A stretch of 64,000 nucleotides of DNA, taken from positions 124,001 through 188,000 of the forward strand of contig NZ_JAABOS010000001.1 in NCBI RefSeq assembly GCF_010078235.1. The letters are read 5' to 3'. Below are positions 20,815 through 29,964 of this stretch, in pieces. Below the pieces are notes generated by a model. The model was given only the letters and a program-made list of their open reading frames with translations. It did not search any database and was not told the DNA's origin. Each line of letters starts with the position of its first letter. Position 1 is the first letter of the stretch. Origin of the DNA: Cognatundibacterium crateris (lineage in GTDB: Bacteria; Pseudomonadota; Gammaproteobacteria; Burkholderiales; Burkholderiaceae_D). The translations under genes and the position numbers were made by a program.

Positions 20815-22029
20815 ATGACAACAAAAACAAACATGCTGAGTGTCGCGCAGGCGCTGGACCACATGCTGAGCCGCGTCAGGACCTTGAGCGCAACAGAAAC
20901 AGTCGCAACGACGGATGCGCTGGGTCGCATACTGGCCAGCGATCAGTATTCACAACTGCATGTACCGCCGCAGGATAATACCCAGATGGATGGCTATGCC
21001 GTACGTGCCGCCGACTGTGCGTCTGGCCATGCGCGTTTGCGCATCTCCCAGCGCATCCCGGCTGGCAGCGTCGGTCAGCCACTGGAACCTGGCACAGCAG
21101 CCAGAATATTTACCGGTGCGCTGATACCGCAAGGAGCGGATGCCGTGGTGATGCAGGAACAATGCGAGTCTGATGGCGATGCCGTCGTGATCCGCCATCA
21201 GCCAGCAGCCGGGGAGTGGATACGACGCCAGGGCGAAGATATCCGCGCCGGGGCGACCATTTTAGAGGCTGGAACCGTGCTGCGTGCGCAGGAAATGGGG
21301 CTGGCCGCTTCGGTTGGGTTGGCCATGCTGCCTGTGTTACGCCGCCCTAAGGTCGCAATTTTTTTCACCGGTGATGAACTCGCAATGCCGGGTGATACGC
21401 TGCGTCCCGGCGCAATTTACAACTCTAACCGCTATACGCTGACAGGCTTATTGCAAGGTCTGGGCTGTGATATCACCGATCTGGGCATCGTCCCGGATAA
21501 TCTGGCAGCGACCCGCGCCGCACTGCGCCAGGCGGCAGACGGACATGATCTGATTATCACTTCTGGCGGTGTGTCGGTCGGTGAGGAAGATCACGTCAAG
21601 CCTGCCGTAGAAGCCGAAGGGCAACTGGCGATGTGGCAGATTGCAATGAAGCCGGGTAAGCCACTTGCCTTTGGTGAAGTTGGCAGCGCGTTTTTTATCG
21701 GTCTGCCTGGCAATCCGGTGTCCAGTTTCGTGACCTTCCTGCTGTTCGTACGGCCTTTCCTGTTGCGCTTGCAAGGCGTGCGCGCTGTAACGCCTCATGC
21801 ATATAACATACGTGCCGATTTTGACTGGTCTAAGCCAGATCGTCGCAATGAATTCCTGCGCGCACGCATCAATGCAGACGGTGGGCTGGAACTGTTTCCG
21901 AATCAAAGCTCTGGCGTATTAAGCTCTGCGGTATGGGGGGATGGTTTGATCGATCTGCCACCCTCGCAAACTGTAGTGCGTGGTCAGATGGTAAGTTTTA
22001 TTCCTTTCAGTAGTCTGGGTGTCGTATGA
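20815..22029 (+). CDS. moeA: Molybdopterin molybdenumtransferase
   Basis: Inserts molybdate into adenylylated molybdopterin, the last step of molybdenum cofactor synthesis. Key segments are QDNTQMDGYAV near the N terminus, AARIFTGALIPQGADAVVMQ, the MPT-binding domain with LIITSGGVSVGEEDHVKPA, and FFIGLPGNPVSSF. From the ATG at 20815 it is 404 residues, the usual size. An earlier in-frame ATG (20734) would add 27 residues unlike the family. Its stop overlaps moaD by four bases (ATGA), starting a compact moeA-moaD-moaE-crcB operon. Confidence 0.95.
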   Translation: MTTKTNMLSVAQALDHMLSRVRTLSATETVATTDALGRILASDQYSQLHVPPQDNTQMDGYAVRAADCASGHARLRISQRIPAGSVGQPLEPGTAARIFTGALIPQGADAVVMQEQCESDGDAVVIRHQPAAGEWIRRQGEDIRAGATILEAGTVLRAQEMGLAASVGLAMLPVLRRPKVAIFFTGDELAMPGDTLRPGAIYNSNRYTLTGLLQGLGCDITDLGIVPDNLAATRAALRQAADGHDLIITSGGVSVGEEDHVKPAVEAEGQLAMWQIAMKPGKPLAFGEVGSAFFIGLPGNPVSSFVTFLLFVRPFLLRLQGVRAVTPHAYNIRADFDWSKPDRRNEFLRARINADGGLELFPNQSSGVLSSAVWGDGLIDLPPSQTVVRGQMVSFIPFSSLGVV

Positions 22030-22283
22030 AAATTCAGTGCCGTTTTTTTGCCAGTGTCAGAGAAGCCTTAGGTACTTCCGCCGAGGAAATCGAGCTGCCG
22101 CCAGAAGTGATGACGGTGGGGGCTGTGCGTGCTTTCCTGCGTCAGCGCGGTGGCGTGTGGGACGAGGTTTTGTCGGATCAAAAGTTACTGCGCACTGCCT
22201 GCAATCAGCAAATGTGCGCAGCGGATACCGTGCTGACCGAGCAGTGTGAAGTGGCTTTCTTCCCGCCAGTTACCGGGGGCTGA
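22026..22283 (+). CDS. moaD: Molybdopterin synthase small subunit
   Basis: Ubiquitin-like sulphur carrier; with MoaE it adds the dithiolene sulphurs to precursor Z. The 85-residue protein ends in the required Gly-Gly (FFPPVTGG), the site of thiocarboxylate formation. It overlaps moeA by four bases and is followed one base later by moaE. Confidence 0.95.
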   Translation: MKIQCRFFASVREALGTSAEEIELPPEVMTVGAVRAFLRQRGGVWDEVLSDQKLLRTACNQQMCAADTVLTEQCEVAFFPPVTGG

Positions 22284-22284
22284 G

Positions 22285-22776
22285 ATGGTGGTCAGAATAC
22301 AGACTGCGGATTTTGACGTTGGGGCAGAGCTCGCTGCGTTGCGCAGCAATCAGCCTGAAATTGGTGCTGTCGTCAGTTTTGTCGGGCTGGTCAGAGACAT
22401 CAATGAAGGTGCTGAGGTTAGTGGGCTGGAGCTGGAGCATTATCCGGGCATGACAGAACAGTCTTTGCAGGACATACTGACGCTGGCCGCGCAGCGTTGG
22501 CCTGTGCTGCAAAGTCTGATCATCCACAGGGTTGGCCCTTTACTGCCACTCGATCAGATCGTATTGGTGGTGGTCGCGACGCGCCATCGGGGTGATGCAT
22601 TTGCCGCCTGCGAATTCATCATGGATTATTTGAAGACCCGTGCACCTTTCTGGAAAAAAGAGCAAACCCCGGATGGTGCGCGCTGGGTGGATGCACGTGA
22701 AAGCGATGAGCGCGCCAGTCAGCGCTGGCAAGATGCCGCTGCGGCTGCCACGCTGTCGCAACAGGGGGCACTATGA
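22285..22776 (+). CDS. moaE: Molybdopterin synthase catalytic subunit
   Basis: The 163-residue large subunit has the family landmarks GAVVSFVGLVRDINEG, LELEHYPGMTEQ, HRVGPLLP, RHRGDAFAACEFIMDYLK, and the catalytic KTRAPFWKKE lysines. The start at 22285, one base after the moaD stop, is preferred over an ATG inside moaD (22246). It overlaps crcB by four bases. Confidence 0.96.
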   Translation: MVVRIQTADFDVGAELAALRSNQPEIGAVVSFVGLVRDINEGAEVSGLELEHYPGMTEQSLQDILTLAAQRWPVLQSLIIHRVGPLLPLDQIVLVVVATRHRGDAFAACEFIMDYLKTRAPFWKKEQTPDGARWVDARESDERASQRWQDAAAAATLSQQGAL

Positions 22777-23156
22777 ATGCGCTGGGGATACTGGCGGTCG
22801 GTATTGGTGCGGCGTTTGGCGCCTGGTTGCGCTGGCTGCTGGCACTCTGGGCTAATCAGGTCTGGGCGCAAGTCCCGCTGGGTACGCTGATCGCGAATCT
22901 GGGCGGTGGCTATCTGATCGGACTGGCGGTTGCTTTCTTTAGCAGCTATCCCGATTTGTCGCCGGCCTGGCGGCTGTTTGTGATTACCGGTTTTTTAGGT
23001 GGTTTGACGACTTTTTCCAGCTTTTCTGCTGAGTCTATGCAATTGCTGCAAAAGGGCGAAGTTGCCTGGGCACTGGCGCATGCCAGTTTGCATTTGCTGG
23101 GCTCCGTGTTGTGTTGTTTTGCTGGTTTTCTGAGCTACCGCGCGCTCTCAGCTTGA
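22773..23156 (+). CDS. crcB: Fluoride efflux channel CrcB/Fluc
   Basis: A 127-residue small membrane protein that forms dual-topology dimers exporting fluoride. Four helices are visible, with the signature GTLIANLGGGYLIG and the pore segment TGFLGGLTTFSSFSAE. The ATGA overlap with moaE places it in the molybdopterin operon. No fluoride riboswitch is visible, as expected for an internal operon gene. Confidence 0.93.
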   Translation: MNALGILAVGIGAAFGAWLRWLLALWANQVWAQVPLGTLIANLGGGYLIGLAVAFFSSYPDLSPAWRLFVITGFLGGLTTFSSFSAESMQLLQKGEVAWALAHASLHLLGSVLCCFAGFLSYRALSA

Positions 23157-23235
23157 CTTGCCGCACGCAGGGGAGCCGTCTGCATGGTATGATTGCGTAA
23201 CAATTTGATAGCTTTTTGTTGCTTTAAGCACACTC

Positions 23236-24162
23236 ATGGCCTGTCACTTGCATGATTCGACTATTAAAGTTTGTCCATTTTCTGACTCTTTGTTGCGCCA
23301 ACAAATGATCACTTCAATTTCAGCCGCCGTACCGGAAAGTCAGCGTTTTTTCATGCAACTGGCCGGTTTTTCCGGTACCGAGCAAGAACTGCTGCAATCC
23401 ACTTTTCGCCTCACCAGTCGCCGTACTTTTTTATATGAAGTCGCTGCATTGGCCGAGGTCAGACCCGATATCTACCTGATCAACGCTGATCATCCTGAGC
23501 TGCCGCGTCTGCTCCATGAATGCGCACCCAATGTGCACGCGCCAGCCATGCTGATCGGCAGCCCTGCTGTCCTGCTGTCAGACTGGCCCTGTTTGCCCAA
23601 GCCGATACAGTGGATGCGCTTGTTCGAACAGCTCGATGAACAAATGATGCTGGCGCTGGCTGAACGCAGCCGTCGTCGTCAGGATGCCGCCTGGGATGGT
23701 GCAAGCTTGCGTCGTGAAACCGACCGTGTGCTGTCTTTGACTGAGCCTGTGTTGAGTCCGCCACCGATGGAATCGGTGTTAGTGGTGGATGACAGTGCCA
23801 CCGTACGTGCAGTGATGCGTAAAAAGCTGGAACCCTTCCGTTTCGATGTGGATTTTGCTGAAAATGGTGAAGATGCTGTGTTGATGGCGATGAAAAAATC
23901 GTACACCTGCATTTTCCTCGACATCATGATGCCGGGCATAGATGGCTATGCAGTATGCAAGCAAATTAAAGGGCATCCACACACCAGCAATACCGCCGTG
24001 GTGATGCTTAGCAGTAAGTCTTCCGCCTTTGATAAATTCCGTGGCAGTTGGGCTGGCTGTGATGCCTATCTGACTAAGAGCGTGGACGAGGATGAATTAC
24101 TGTCCACCATTGCGCGTTTCCTGCCCAGCGCCAGACAAGTGTTACATGCCAGAACGGCCTGA
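23236..24162 (+). CDS. Response regulator with unassigned N-terminal domain
   Basis: A 308-residue protein. The C-terminal half (about residues 175-300) is a receiver domain: SVLVVDDSATVRAVMRKKLE, FLDIMMPGIDG with the phospho-accepting Asp, and the AYLTKSVDEDEL lysine. The N-terminal 170 residues (AAVPESQRFFMQLAGFSGTE, then FYEVAALAEVRPDIYLINAD-like sequence) resemble a degenerate receiver-like fold I cannot assign. There is no DNA-binding output domain. The DDSATVR start and TKSVDEDEL end resemble PilG/twitching-type regulators. The ATG at 23305 is an alternative start. It could accept phosphate from the hybrid kinase nearby; this is only a guess. Confidence 0.75.
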   Translation: MACHLHDSTIKVCPFSDSLLRQQMITSISAAVPESQRFFMQLAGFSGTEQELLQSTFRLTSRRTFLYEVAALAEVRPDIYLINADHPELPRLLHECAPNVHAPAMLIGSPAVLLSDWPCLPKPIQWMRLFEQLDEQMMLALAERSRRRQDAAWDGASLRRETDRVLSLTEPVLSPPPMESVLVVDDSATVRAVMRKKLEPFRFDVDFAENGEDAVLMAMKKSYTCIFLDIMMPGIDGYAVCKQIKGHPHTSNTAVVMLSSKSSAFDKFRGSWAGCDAYLTKSVDEDELLSTIARFLPSARQVLHARTA

Positions 24163-24248
24163 ACGCAATTAAAACACCGCGCAGGCTGAGCTTGCGCGGC
24201 AAGTCCGGTATCCATTCTTCCAGTAAAGACGAAAATTGTAGAAAAAAA

Positions 24249-24272
24249 GTTCTAGACAAAATTTTCTAGAAC
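24249..24272. promoter_or_regulatory. Probable BlaI operator palindrome
   Basis: GTTCTAGA (24249-24256) and TCTAGAAC (24265-24272) are perfect inverted arms around an 8-base AT-rich spacer, 46 bp before blaI. BlaI/MecI repressors bind such interrupted dyads, usually with TACA/TGTA cores, so this would be a divergent motif. Autoregulation of the blaI-M56 operon is inferred. Confidence 0.65.
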
Positions 24273-24318
24273 ATTTATTCTGCATCCATTCTGACTCTAT
24301 CCTGATGAATGGAAACGT

Positions 24319-24708
24319 ATGCCTGCCTCAATTTCTCGCGCTATTCCCAAACCTACTGCAGCAGAATTGAATTTACTCAAGGTGCTGTGGCAACACGGTC
24401 CGTTAAACGCCAAGCAAGTCCACGAAATCGCACTGGCCGATAAGCCTGATCTGAATTACGCCACCGTGTTGCGGCAATTGCAGATCATGCATGGCAAGGG
24501 TATTTTGACGCGCGATGAAAGCCAGCGTTCGCATGTGTATGCGCCAGCTCAGGAAGCCGATTCCCTGCAAACCAATTTGCTCAAAGACCTGATACAGAAA
24601 GTCTTCGCTGGTTCCGGCAAGGCACTGGTGCTGGCTGCGCTGCGTGGCGGCCATGTTTCGGCTCAGGAACGTGCCGAAATCGAAAAAATCCTGAAAGAGG
24701 AAAAATAA
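24319..24708 (+). CDS. BlaI/MecI/CopY-family transcriptional repressor
   Basis: A 129-residue winged-helix repressor: PKPTAAELNLLKVLWQHGPL and LNYATVLRQLQIMHGKGILT are the DNA-binding helices and wing, followed by a C-terminal dimerisation helix region. It ends 2 bp before the M56 peptidase gene. In the known BlaR1/BlaI systems the sensor triggers proteolysis of the repressor when beta-lactam or cell-wall stress is detected; this pair fits that scheme. A palindromic operator lies upstream. Confidence 0.92.
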   Translation: MPASISRAIPKPTAAELNLLKVLWQHGPLNAKQVHEIALADKPDLNYATVLRQLQIMHGKGILTRDESQRSHVYAPAQEADSLQTNLLKDLIQKVFAGSGKALVLAALRGGHVSAQERAEIEKILKEEK

Positions 24709-24710
24709 TC

Positions 24711-26558
24711 ATGAATGCCGCAATCAGTCAGTTTTCTTTTGAGCGGCTGACCCAGATACTGGGCTGGCCTTTACTGGATTTCGTCTGGCAAGGTGTGTTG
24801 ATCGCCGGTGTGGTAGCGCTGTTGCTGATGTTTTGCCGTCACGCCAGGCCGCAGACCCGCTACCTGATTGCCTCAGGCGCGATGCTGTTATGCGCGCTGT
24901 TGCCTTTGGCTGGCATGCTGCTGCAAGCCTCGCGTCCGCCAAGCATGACATTGAGCGCGGCTTTGCAATTGCTGGCCGAAACGTCTGCCACGACCGAAGT
25001 GCAATGGCAGGACAGCCATGTCATGCTGAGCTGGCTGGCGCCGGTATTGCCTTTCCTGGTGACGCTATGGCTGAGTGGCGTCACGCTGATGCTGAGCCGT
25101 TATCTGTTAGGTCTGCTGTGGATCGCACGTCTGGGTAGTCAGGCCGGGCAGGCTGGCTACGTCAGCGCGATGGACGACTGGCAGCAAAGCGCGCGCACTT
25201 TGCAGGCAAGATTTGGCATACGGCGTGAAGTCCGCTTGCTGTGGAAAACCGAGATCCTGAGCCCGATGACGACAGGCTGCTTACGTCCTGTGATACTGAT
25301 GCCGGTGTCACTGCTGAGTGGCATGTCGCCCAGCATGATAGAAGCCTTGCTCGCACATGAATTCGCGCATATCCGGCGCTGGGATTATCTGGTCAAGCTG
25401 CTGCAGAATCTGGTGCAGGCGCTGCTGTTCTATCATCCTGTGGTGTGGTGGCTGGGCCGTCAGATGGATAGCGAGCGTGAGCTGATTGCGGATCAATTAG
25501 CGGTTGCTGCTACCGGTCAGTCGCGTGAACTGGCGCTCGCATTGCAAAGCCTGGACCAAATGCAGATGCAGCAGCAAGCGCTGGCACTGGCTGCACATGG
25601 CGGTGATTTACTGAGCCGCATACGTCAGATCCTGCGTCCCGGCCCGCAAGCCTGGCAATGGAAAATGGCATTGCCGCTCGTATTGGCGGTCGTCAGCCTG
25701 ATGCTGATTTTTCAGGCCAAAGTCGATGCCGTTCCTGCCGCTGACCAGTTAGTACAGAACCGACAAACGCGCGACGTCGCCTTGCCAGCTAAGCTGATGA
25801 TTAATACCCATTCGCGCCACGTGATGGTGCTGGACGAGGCAAGTGGCGCCGTCTTGCTGCAAAAGGACGCCGATGTGGCGGTGCCGATTGCGTCGATCTC
25901 GAAAATACTGACGGCGATGGTCACCCTCGATGCGCAGCTGGATATGCAGCAGGAATTGCAGTTGAGCCGACAAGACATGGTGGGTTCGCAGCAGGGGCTG
26001 ACTATGCTCAAACCCGGTTTGTCAGTCACGCGCCAACAATTGCTGGAACTGATGCTGGTACCGTCCAGTAATACGGCGGCCAAAGCGCTGGGGCGTACTT
26101 ATCCGGGCGGTGAAGCTGCACTGATTGCCGCGATACAGCGCAAACTCCAGACTTTGGGCTTGCAGCAGACCAGCATAGAAGAACCAGTCGGGATATCTGC
26201 TAACAACCGTTCCAGCGCTGCCGATCTGGCTCGTCTGGCGCGCATTGCAGCTGGCTATCCTGAACTGCAAAAACTCAGCAGCAGCCCGGAAATGAAGTTG
26301 TCGCTGGCAGGTAAGTCTGAGCGTCTGCCTAGCAGTAATCCTTTGGTGGGCCACGCCAGCTGGGATATCTCGCTGACCAAAACCGGCTATTCCAAAGCGG
26401 CGGGTCGCTGCCTGTTATTGCGCACCAAAATCGCAGGCAAACACTGGATAGTCGTGTTACTCAATGCCGATCAATTCGCGATGCGTACTGAAGATGCGGA
26501 GCTGATACGCGATGCAATCAGTGGTGCAATAGACAGCAGCGGTTCTGTAGCGCTCTGA
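24711..26558 (+). CDS. BlaR1-like M56 metallopeptidase fused to S11 D-Ala-D-Ala peptidase
   Basis: A 615-residue inner-membrane protein joining two enzymes. The N-terminal part is an M56 metallopeptidase with several membrane helices and the zinc motif HEFAH (216-220), followed by LIADQLAV-type third-ligand sequence. After a further helix (about 320-340) comes a complete S11 serine peptidase: SISK (Ser395, Lys398), SSN (452-454) and KTG (557-559). It resembles PBP7/PbpG endopeptidases, rather than the class-D-like sensor of ordinary BlaR1. It probably senses beta-lactams or muropeptides on the periplasmic side and cleaves the BlaI repressor; the activity is inferred. Translation is tightly linked to blaI. 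Confidence 0.88.
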   Translation: MNAAISQFSFERLTQILGWPLLDFVWQGVLIAGVVALLLMFCRHARPQTRYLIASGAMLLCALLPLAGMLLQASRPPSMTLSAALQLLAETSATTEVQWQDSHVMLSWLAPVLPFLVTLWLSGVTLMLSRYLLGLLWIARLGSQAGQAGYVSAMDDWQQSARTLQARFGIRREVRLLWKTEILSPMTTGCLRPVILMPVSLLSGMSPSMIEALLAHEFAHIRRWDYLVKLLQNLVQALLFYHPVVWWLGRQMDSERELIADQLAVAATGQSRELALALQSLDQMQMQQQALALAAHGGDLLSRIRQILRPGPQAWQWKMALPLVLAVVSLMLIFQAKVDAVPAADQLVQNRQTRDVALPAKLMINTHSRHVMVLDEASGAVLLQKDADVAVPIASISKILTAMVTLDAQLDMQQELQLSRQDMVGSQQGLTMLKPGLSVTRQQLLELMLVPSSNTAAKALGRTYPGGEAALIAAIQRKLQTLGLQQTSIEEPVGISANNRSSAADLARLARIAAGYPELQKLSSSPEMKLSLAGKSERLPSSNPLVGHASWDISLTKTGYSKAAGRCLLLRTKIAGKHWIVVLLNADQFAMRTEDAELIRDAISGAIDSSGSVAL

Positions 26559-26670
26559 GTCATGCTGATCCCTACCCACATCAACTAAGCCAACTTTATT
26601 TATTAGCCTTCATAGCGCTGTTCCTGTATGGACAGCGCAGGGGCAGCTGCGCACTTTTTTCTGAAAAATC

Positions 26671-28902
26671 ATGCCACATCCGACTATTTATCTGCTTCCC
26701 ACCGCTACACAACATGGCGCTTACCGCACACTGTCTATGCTGCCTGCAATTGGACTGACACTGAGCTTCGCTGGGTTAAGCCAGACTGCCTATGCGCAGC
26801 AAACCGTACAACAGGTCGAGGTCAAGGCCAACGCCGCAGCGCGTGCGGGGCGCGACGACACGGCCGCCAAAGTGCTGATCCCGCATGAAGAAATCATGCG
26901 CTACGGCGATCATCAATTGCTGGACGTGCTCAGGCGTCAGCCCGGTATCACCATCGCTGAAGGCAAGGGGAAAGCGCCTGAGTTGCGCCTGCGCGGACTC
27001 GGCAATGGCTATACCCAGATCCTGGTGAATGGTCAGGAAATGCCAGCCGGATTTCAGCTTGACAGCATTGCGCCTGAGCTGGTCGAGAGCATAGAAATTT
27101 TCCGGGTCGCCGGGGCTGATCTGACTGCAAGCAGTATGGCGGGCAGCATCCATATCAAACTCAGGCAAAAAAAGACCACTGCTGAATCCGAATGGCGTGC
27201 TTCTTCCTCGCTGCAGGATGGCAGGCTGGGCACACAATTCTCGGTACAAAGCGGCGGCGCTTTAGCGTCTGCACCGGACTGGCGCTATTTGCTGGCTTTA
27301 CAGCTTGATAGCAGTAGCACGGAGCAAAATCAATTCAGTCAGCAGTTAGTGCAGAACCTGACGCAGAATGGCAATCAGGCATTTTGGCAGAACAGCACAG
27401 ACAGCCGTCTGCAATTGCAGCAGCATAACCGGCGTGACAGCATCACACTGACACCCTCGCTGCAATGGCAGCCAGACCAGCAGCGGCAATGGCGCTGGCA
27501 ATTATTTTTGAATTACGCCAGACCGGAAACCACCAAGCAGGAAAGCGAGCAGGCTGGCGCGGGGATGCCTGCAACTTCAGAATTTCCGCTGAATCACAGC
27601 AGCTGGGCCGCGCATATTCTGACTGCACGCCAGGAATTGCAATGGGAACAGCGCCTGAACGACAGCGCTAAACTCAGTATGCAATGGGGCTGGAACCATT
27701 TCGCACGTGATTCGCGTTTTCGCTTTTGGGGTAGTAATCCTGCGGCAGGACTCAGCGAGCAGCGCGTGGTGTTTGCCGATGCCAAAGAAAACAGCTGGCG
27801 CTGGGCCGGCAAATATCTGGCACCGTATTCGGAGCAGCATGTGCTCAGTCTGGGCTGGGATAGCAGTCTGGCACAACGCGAAGAGAGCCGCGATGAATGG
27901 GATACGCCTTCGCTCGGTCAGCCTCAGCAATCGGCACATCGCTATGACGCCAGCATGCGCAAGCTGGCGGGCTATATCCAGGATGAATGGACACTGCATG
28001 CGCAGCTGTCGGCTTATCTGGGCTTACGTTGGGAGCAGTTCGCCGCACACAGCGAAGAAGCCGGGCAGTTTGATATCCGTCAGCAAAATGCAGTCTGGAG
28101 TCCGGTGCTGCAAACCTTGTGGAAAGCTGACCCGCACACCCAGTGGCGCCTGGCTGTCAATCGCACGCTTAAACAGCCAGCGCTGGCGAAGCTGATACCA
28201 CGCCGCTTCCGTGTCGACAATAACAATAATCCGTTTAATCCTGATCAGCTTGGTAACCCCGGCTTGCGGCCGGAGCGCGCATGGGGATTGGATCTGGGCT
28301 ATGAGCGCGCATTGGGTGAGGATAGTCAGATCAGTGTGAGTGTCTATCGTAAATGGGTACAGGATTTAATGCTGGAACATCTGAGTCTGCAGCAGGGCAT
28401 TTGGGAAAGCCAGACGCAGAATCATGGTAAGGCGGTGGTCGATGGCTTGGAGCTGGAGGGCAAATTTGCCTTGAAAGAGTTCTGGGAAAACAGCCCGGCT
28501 GTCCGACTCAGAAGCAGTCTGGCGTATAACTGGTCACGCTTATCGGCAGTCTCAGGGCCGGATAACCGGCTGCCGGAGCAGGCGCGTCTGAGTGCCAGGC
28601 TGGGCTTGGATTACACGATCAGCCCGGCATGGAAAATGGGCCTTGATGCGGCCTATCAATCCAGCGAGCGTTATCGTGATACAGCCGGCATGCTGTCGCT
28701 GAGCGGGCCACGGCGCCATCTCGATGCTTACCTGAGTTTCAGCGCGCAGGCGCATAGCCAGTGGCGGCTCAGCGTGAATAATTTGCTGCAGCAGGATCAG
28801 CGCAGTGCAGATTATTTTCAGCTGACTGAGCGCCGCTGGAGTGAGCAAACCACGCAAGCCAGCAGTCGCCAGTGGCGTCTGAGCTGGGAGGGTAAGTGGT
28901 AG
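26671..28902 (+). CDS. TonB-dependent outer-membrane receptor
   Basis: A 743-residue receptor with a signal peptide (cleavage near AYAQQ), a plug domain (LLDVLRRQPGITIAEG, LRLRGLGNGYTQILVNGQEM, ELVESIEIFRVAGADLTA) and a 22-strand-type beta barrel. The C-terminal strand ends WRLSWEGKW. No siderophore, cobalamin or sugar genes lie alongside, so the ligand is unknown. It follows the M56-S11 gene by 112 bp, and co-regulation by BlaI is possible but not shown. Gln- and Trp-rich barrel sequence fits Oxalobacteraceae receptors. Confidence 0.9.
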   Translation: MPHPTIYLLPTATQHGAYRTLSMLPAIGLTLSFAGLSQTAYAQQTVQQVEVKANAAARAGRDDTAAKVLIPHEEIMRYGDHQLLDVLRRQPGITIAEGKGKAPELRLRGLGNGYTQILVNGQEMPAGFQLDSIAPELVESIEIFRVAGADLTASSMAGSIHIKLRQKKTTAESEWRASSSLQDGRLGTQFSVQSGGALASAPDWRYLLALQLDSSSTEQNQFSQQLVQNLTQNGNQAFWQNSTDSRLQLQQHNRRDSITLTPSLQWQPDQQRQWRWQLFLNYARPETTKQESEQAGAGMPATSEFPLNHSSWAAHILTARQELQWEQRLNDSAKLSMQWGWNHFARDSRFRFWGSNPAAGLSEQRVVFADAKENSWRWAGKYLAPYSEQHVLSLGWDSSLAQREESRDEWDTPSLGQPQQSAHRYDASMRKLAGYIQDEWTLHAQLSAYLGLRWEQFAAHSEEAGQFDIRQQNAVWSPVLQTLWKADPHTQWRLAVNRTLKQPALAKLIPRRFRVDNNNNPFNPDQLGNPGLRPERAWGLDLGYERALGEDSQISVSVYRKWVQDLMLEHLSLQQGIWESQTQNHGKAVVDGLELEGKFALKEFWENSPAVRLRSSLAYNWSRLSAVSGPDNRLPEQARLSARLGLDYTISPAWKMGLDAAYQSSERYRDTAGMLSLSGPRRHLDAYLSFSAQAHSQWRLSVNNLLQQDQRSADYFQLTERRWSEQTTQASSRQWRLSWEGKW

Positions 28903-28992
28903 TAGTGCTTAGCCCCTCATCTGTAGACGCTGCGCATTGAGTTTGCCGTTTATAATGGGGCGCATTTTTCACGCCACTCTTCAGGTCTGACT

Positions 28993-29955
28993 ATGAACGA
29001 CAACAACACCCTGTTTCCACCGATAGAACCTAATCGCAGCGGCATGTTAGCCGTCGACGAGCTACATACTTTGTATTGGGAAGAATGTGGCAATCCAAAC
29101 GGCCAGCCTGTGCTGTATTTGCATGGTGGCCCGGGTGCTGGTTCATCGCCGCTGCAAAGGCGTTTTTTCGATCCTGCGCATTACCGCATCGTGTTGTTTG
29201 ATCAGCGTGGCGCTGGCAAATCGACACCACTCGGTGAATACCGCCAAAACACCACGCAATTGCTGATTGAAGACATAGAAAAACTGCGTGTCATGCTGGG
29301 CATAGAACAGTGGCTGATTTTCGGTGGTTCCTGGGGCTCAACGCTGGCGCTGGCTTATGGCGAGGCTCATCCTGAACGTTGCCTGGGCTTTGTATTGCGC
29401 GGAATTTTCCTGTGCACCAAAGCCGAGGTGGAGTGGTTCGTGAATGGCATGAAATTCTTTTACCCTGAAATTCATGCCGCGTTTGCTAATGCGATTCCTG
29501 AAGCGGAACGTGGCGATCTATTGCAAGCCTATGTCAGCCGTCTGTTCTGTGATGATCCCGCTGTCTACACCGAGGCTGCGCGTAACTGGAGCCGCTACGA
29601 AGGTTCCTGCCTGTTCCTGAAGCCACAGCCGGAAGCGATAGCCAGCTTTGAATCAGACGCCGTCAGTCTCGGTATCGGGCGACTGGAAGCCCACTACATG
29701 CGCAATGGCGCATTCATGGAAGATGATGCCTTAATCCGCAACATCGGCGCGATCCGTCATTTACCGGCAGTGATAGTGCAAGGCCGTTACGATGTGATTT
29801 GCCCGCCAGTGTCGGCCTACCGCCTGCATCAGGCCTGGCCGGAAGCGGCTTTCCACGTGATCGGTGATGCCGGACATTCGTCCATGGAGCCGGGAATTAC
29901 AGCAGCACTGGTGCGGGCTTTAAACCAGTTTGCTGCTGGTCTGGCGTTTGACTGA
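28993..29955 (+). CDS. pip: Proline iminopeptidase
   Basis: Releases N-terminal proline from peptides (alpha/beta hydrolase, peptidase S33). The 320 residues carry the oxyanion segment YLHGGPGAGSS, FDQRGAGKSTP, the nucleophile elbow GGSWGSTLALAYG, and a C-terminal GDAGHSSMEPG with the catalytic His. It is convergent with the methyltransferase-like gene, nine bases apart. A TATAAT box lies at 28951-28956. Confidence 0.94.
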   Translation: MNDNNTLFPPIEPNRSGMLAVDELHTLYWEECGNPNGQPVLYLHGGPGAGSSPLQRRFFDPAHYRIVLFDQRGAGKSTPLGEYRQNTTQLLIEDIEKLRVMLGIEQWLIFGGSWGSTLALAYGEAHPERCLGFVLRGIFLCTKAEVEWFVNGMKFFYPEIHAAFANAIPEAERGDLLQAYVSRLFCDDPAVYTEAARNWSRYEGSCLFLKPQPEAIASFESDAVSLGIGRLEAHYMRNGAFMEDDALIRNIGAIRHLPAVIVQGRYDVICPPVSAYRLHQAWPEAAFHVIGDAGHSSMEPGITAALVRALNQFAAGLAFD

Positions 29956-29964
29956 TTAGCGGCT

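Noticed and set aside
22773-23156. Fluoride riboswitch for crcB
   Set aside because: crcB starts inside moaE, leaving no leader for a riboswitch.
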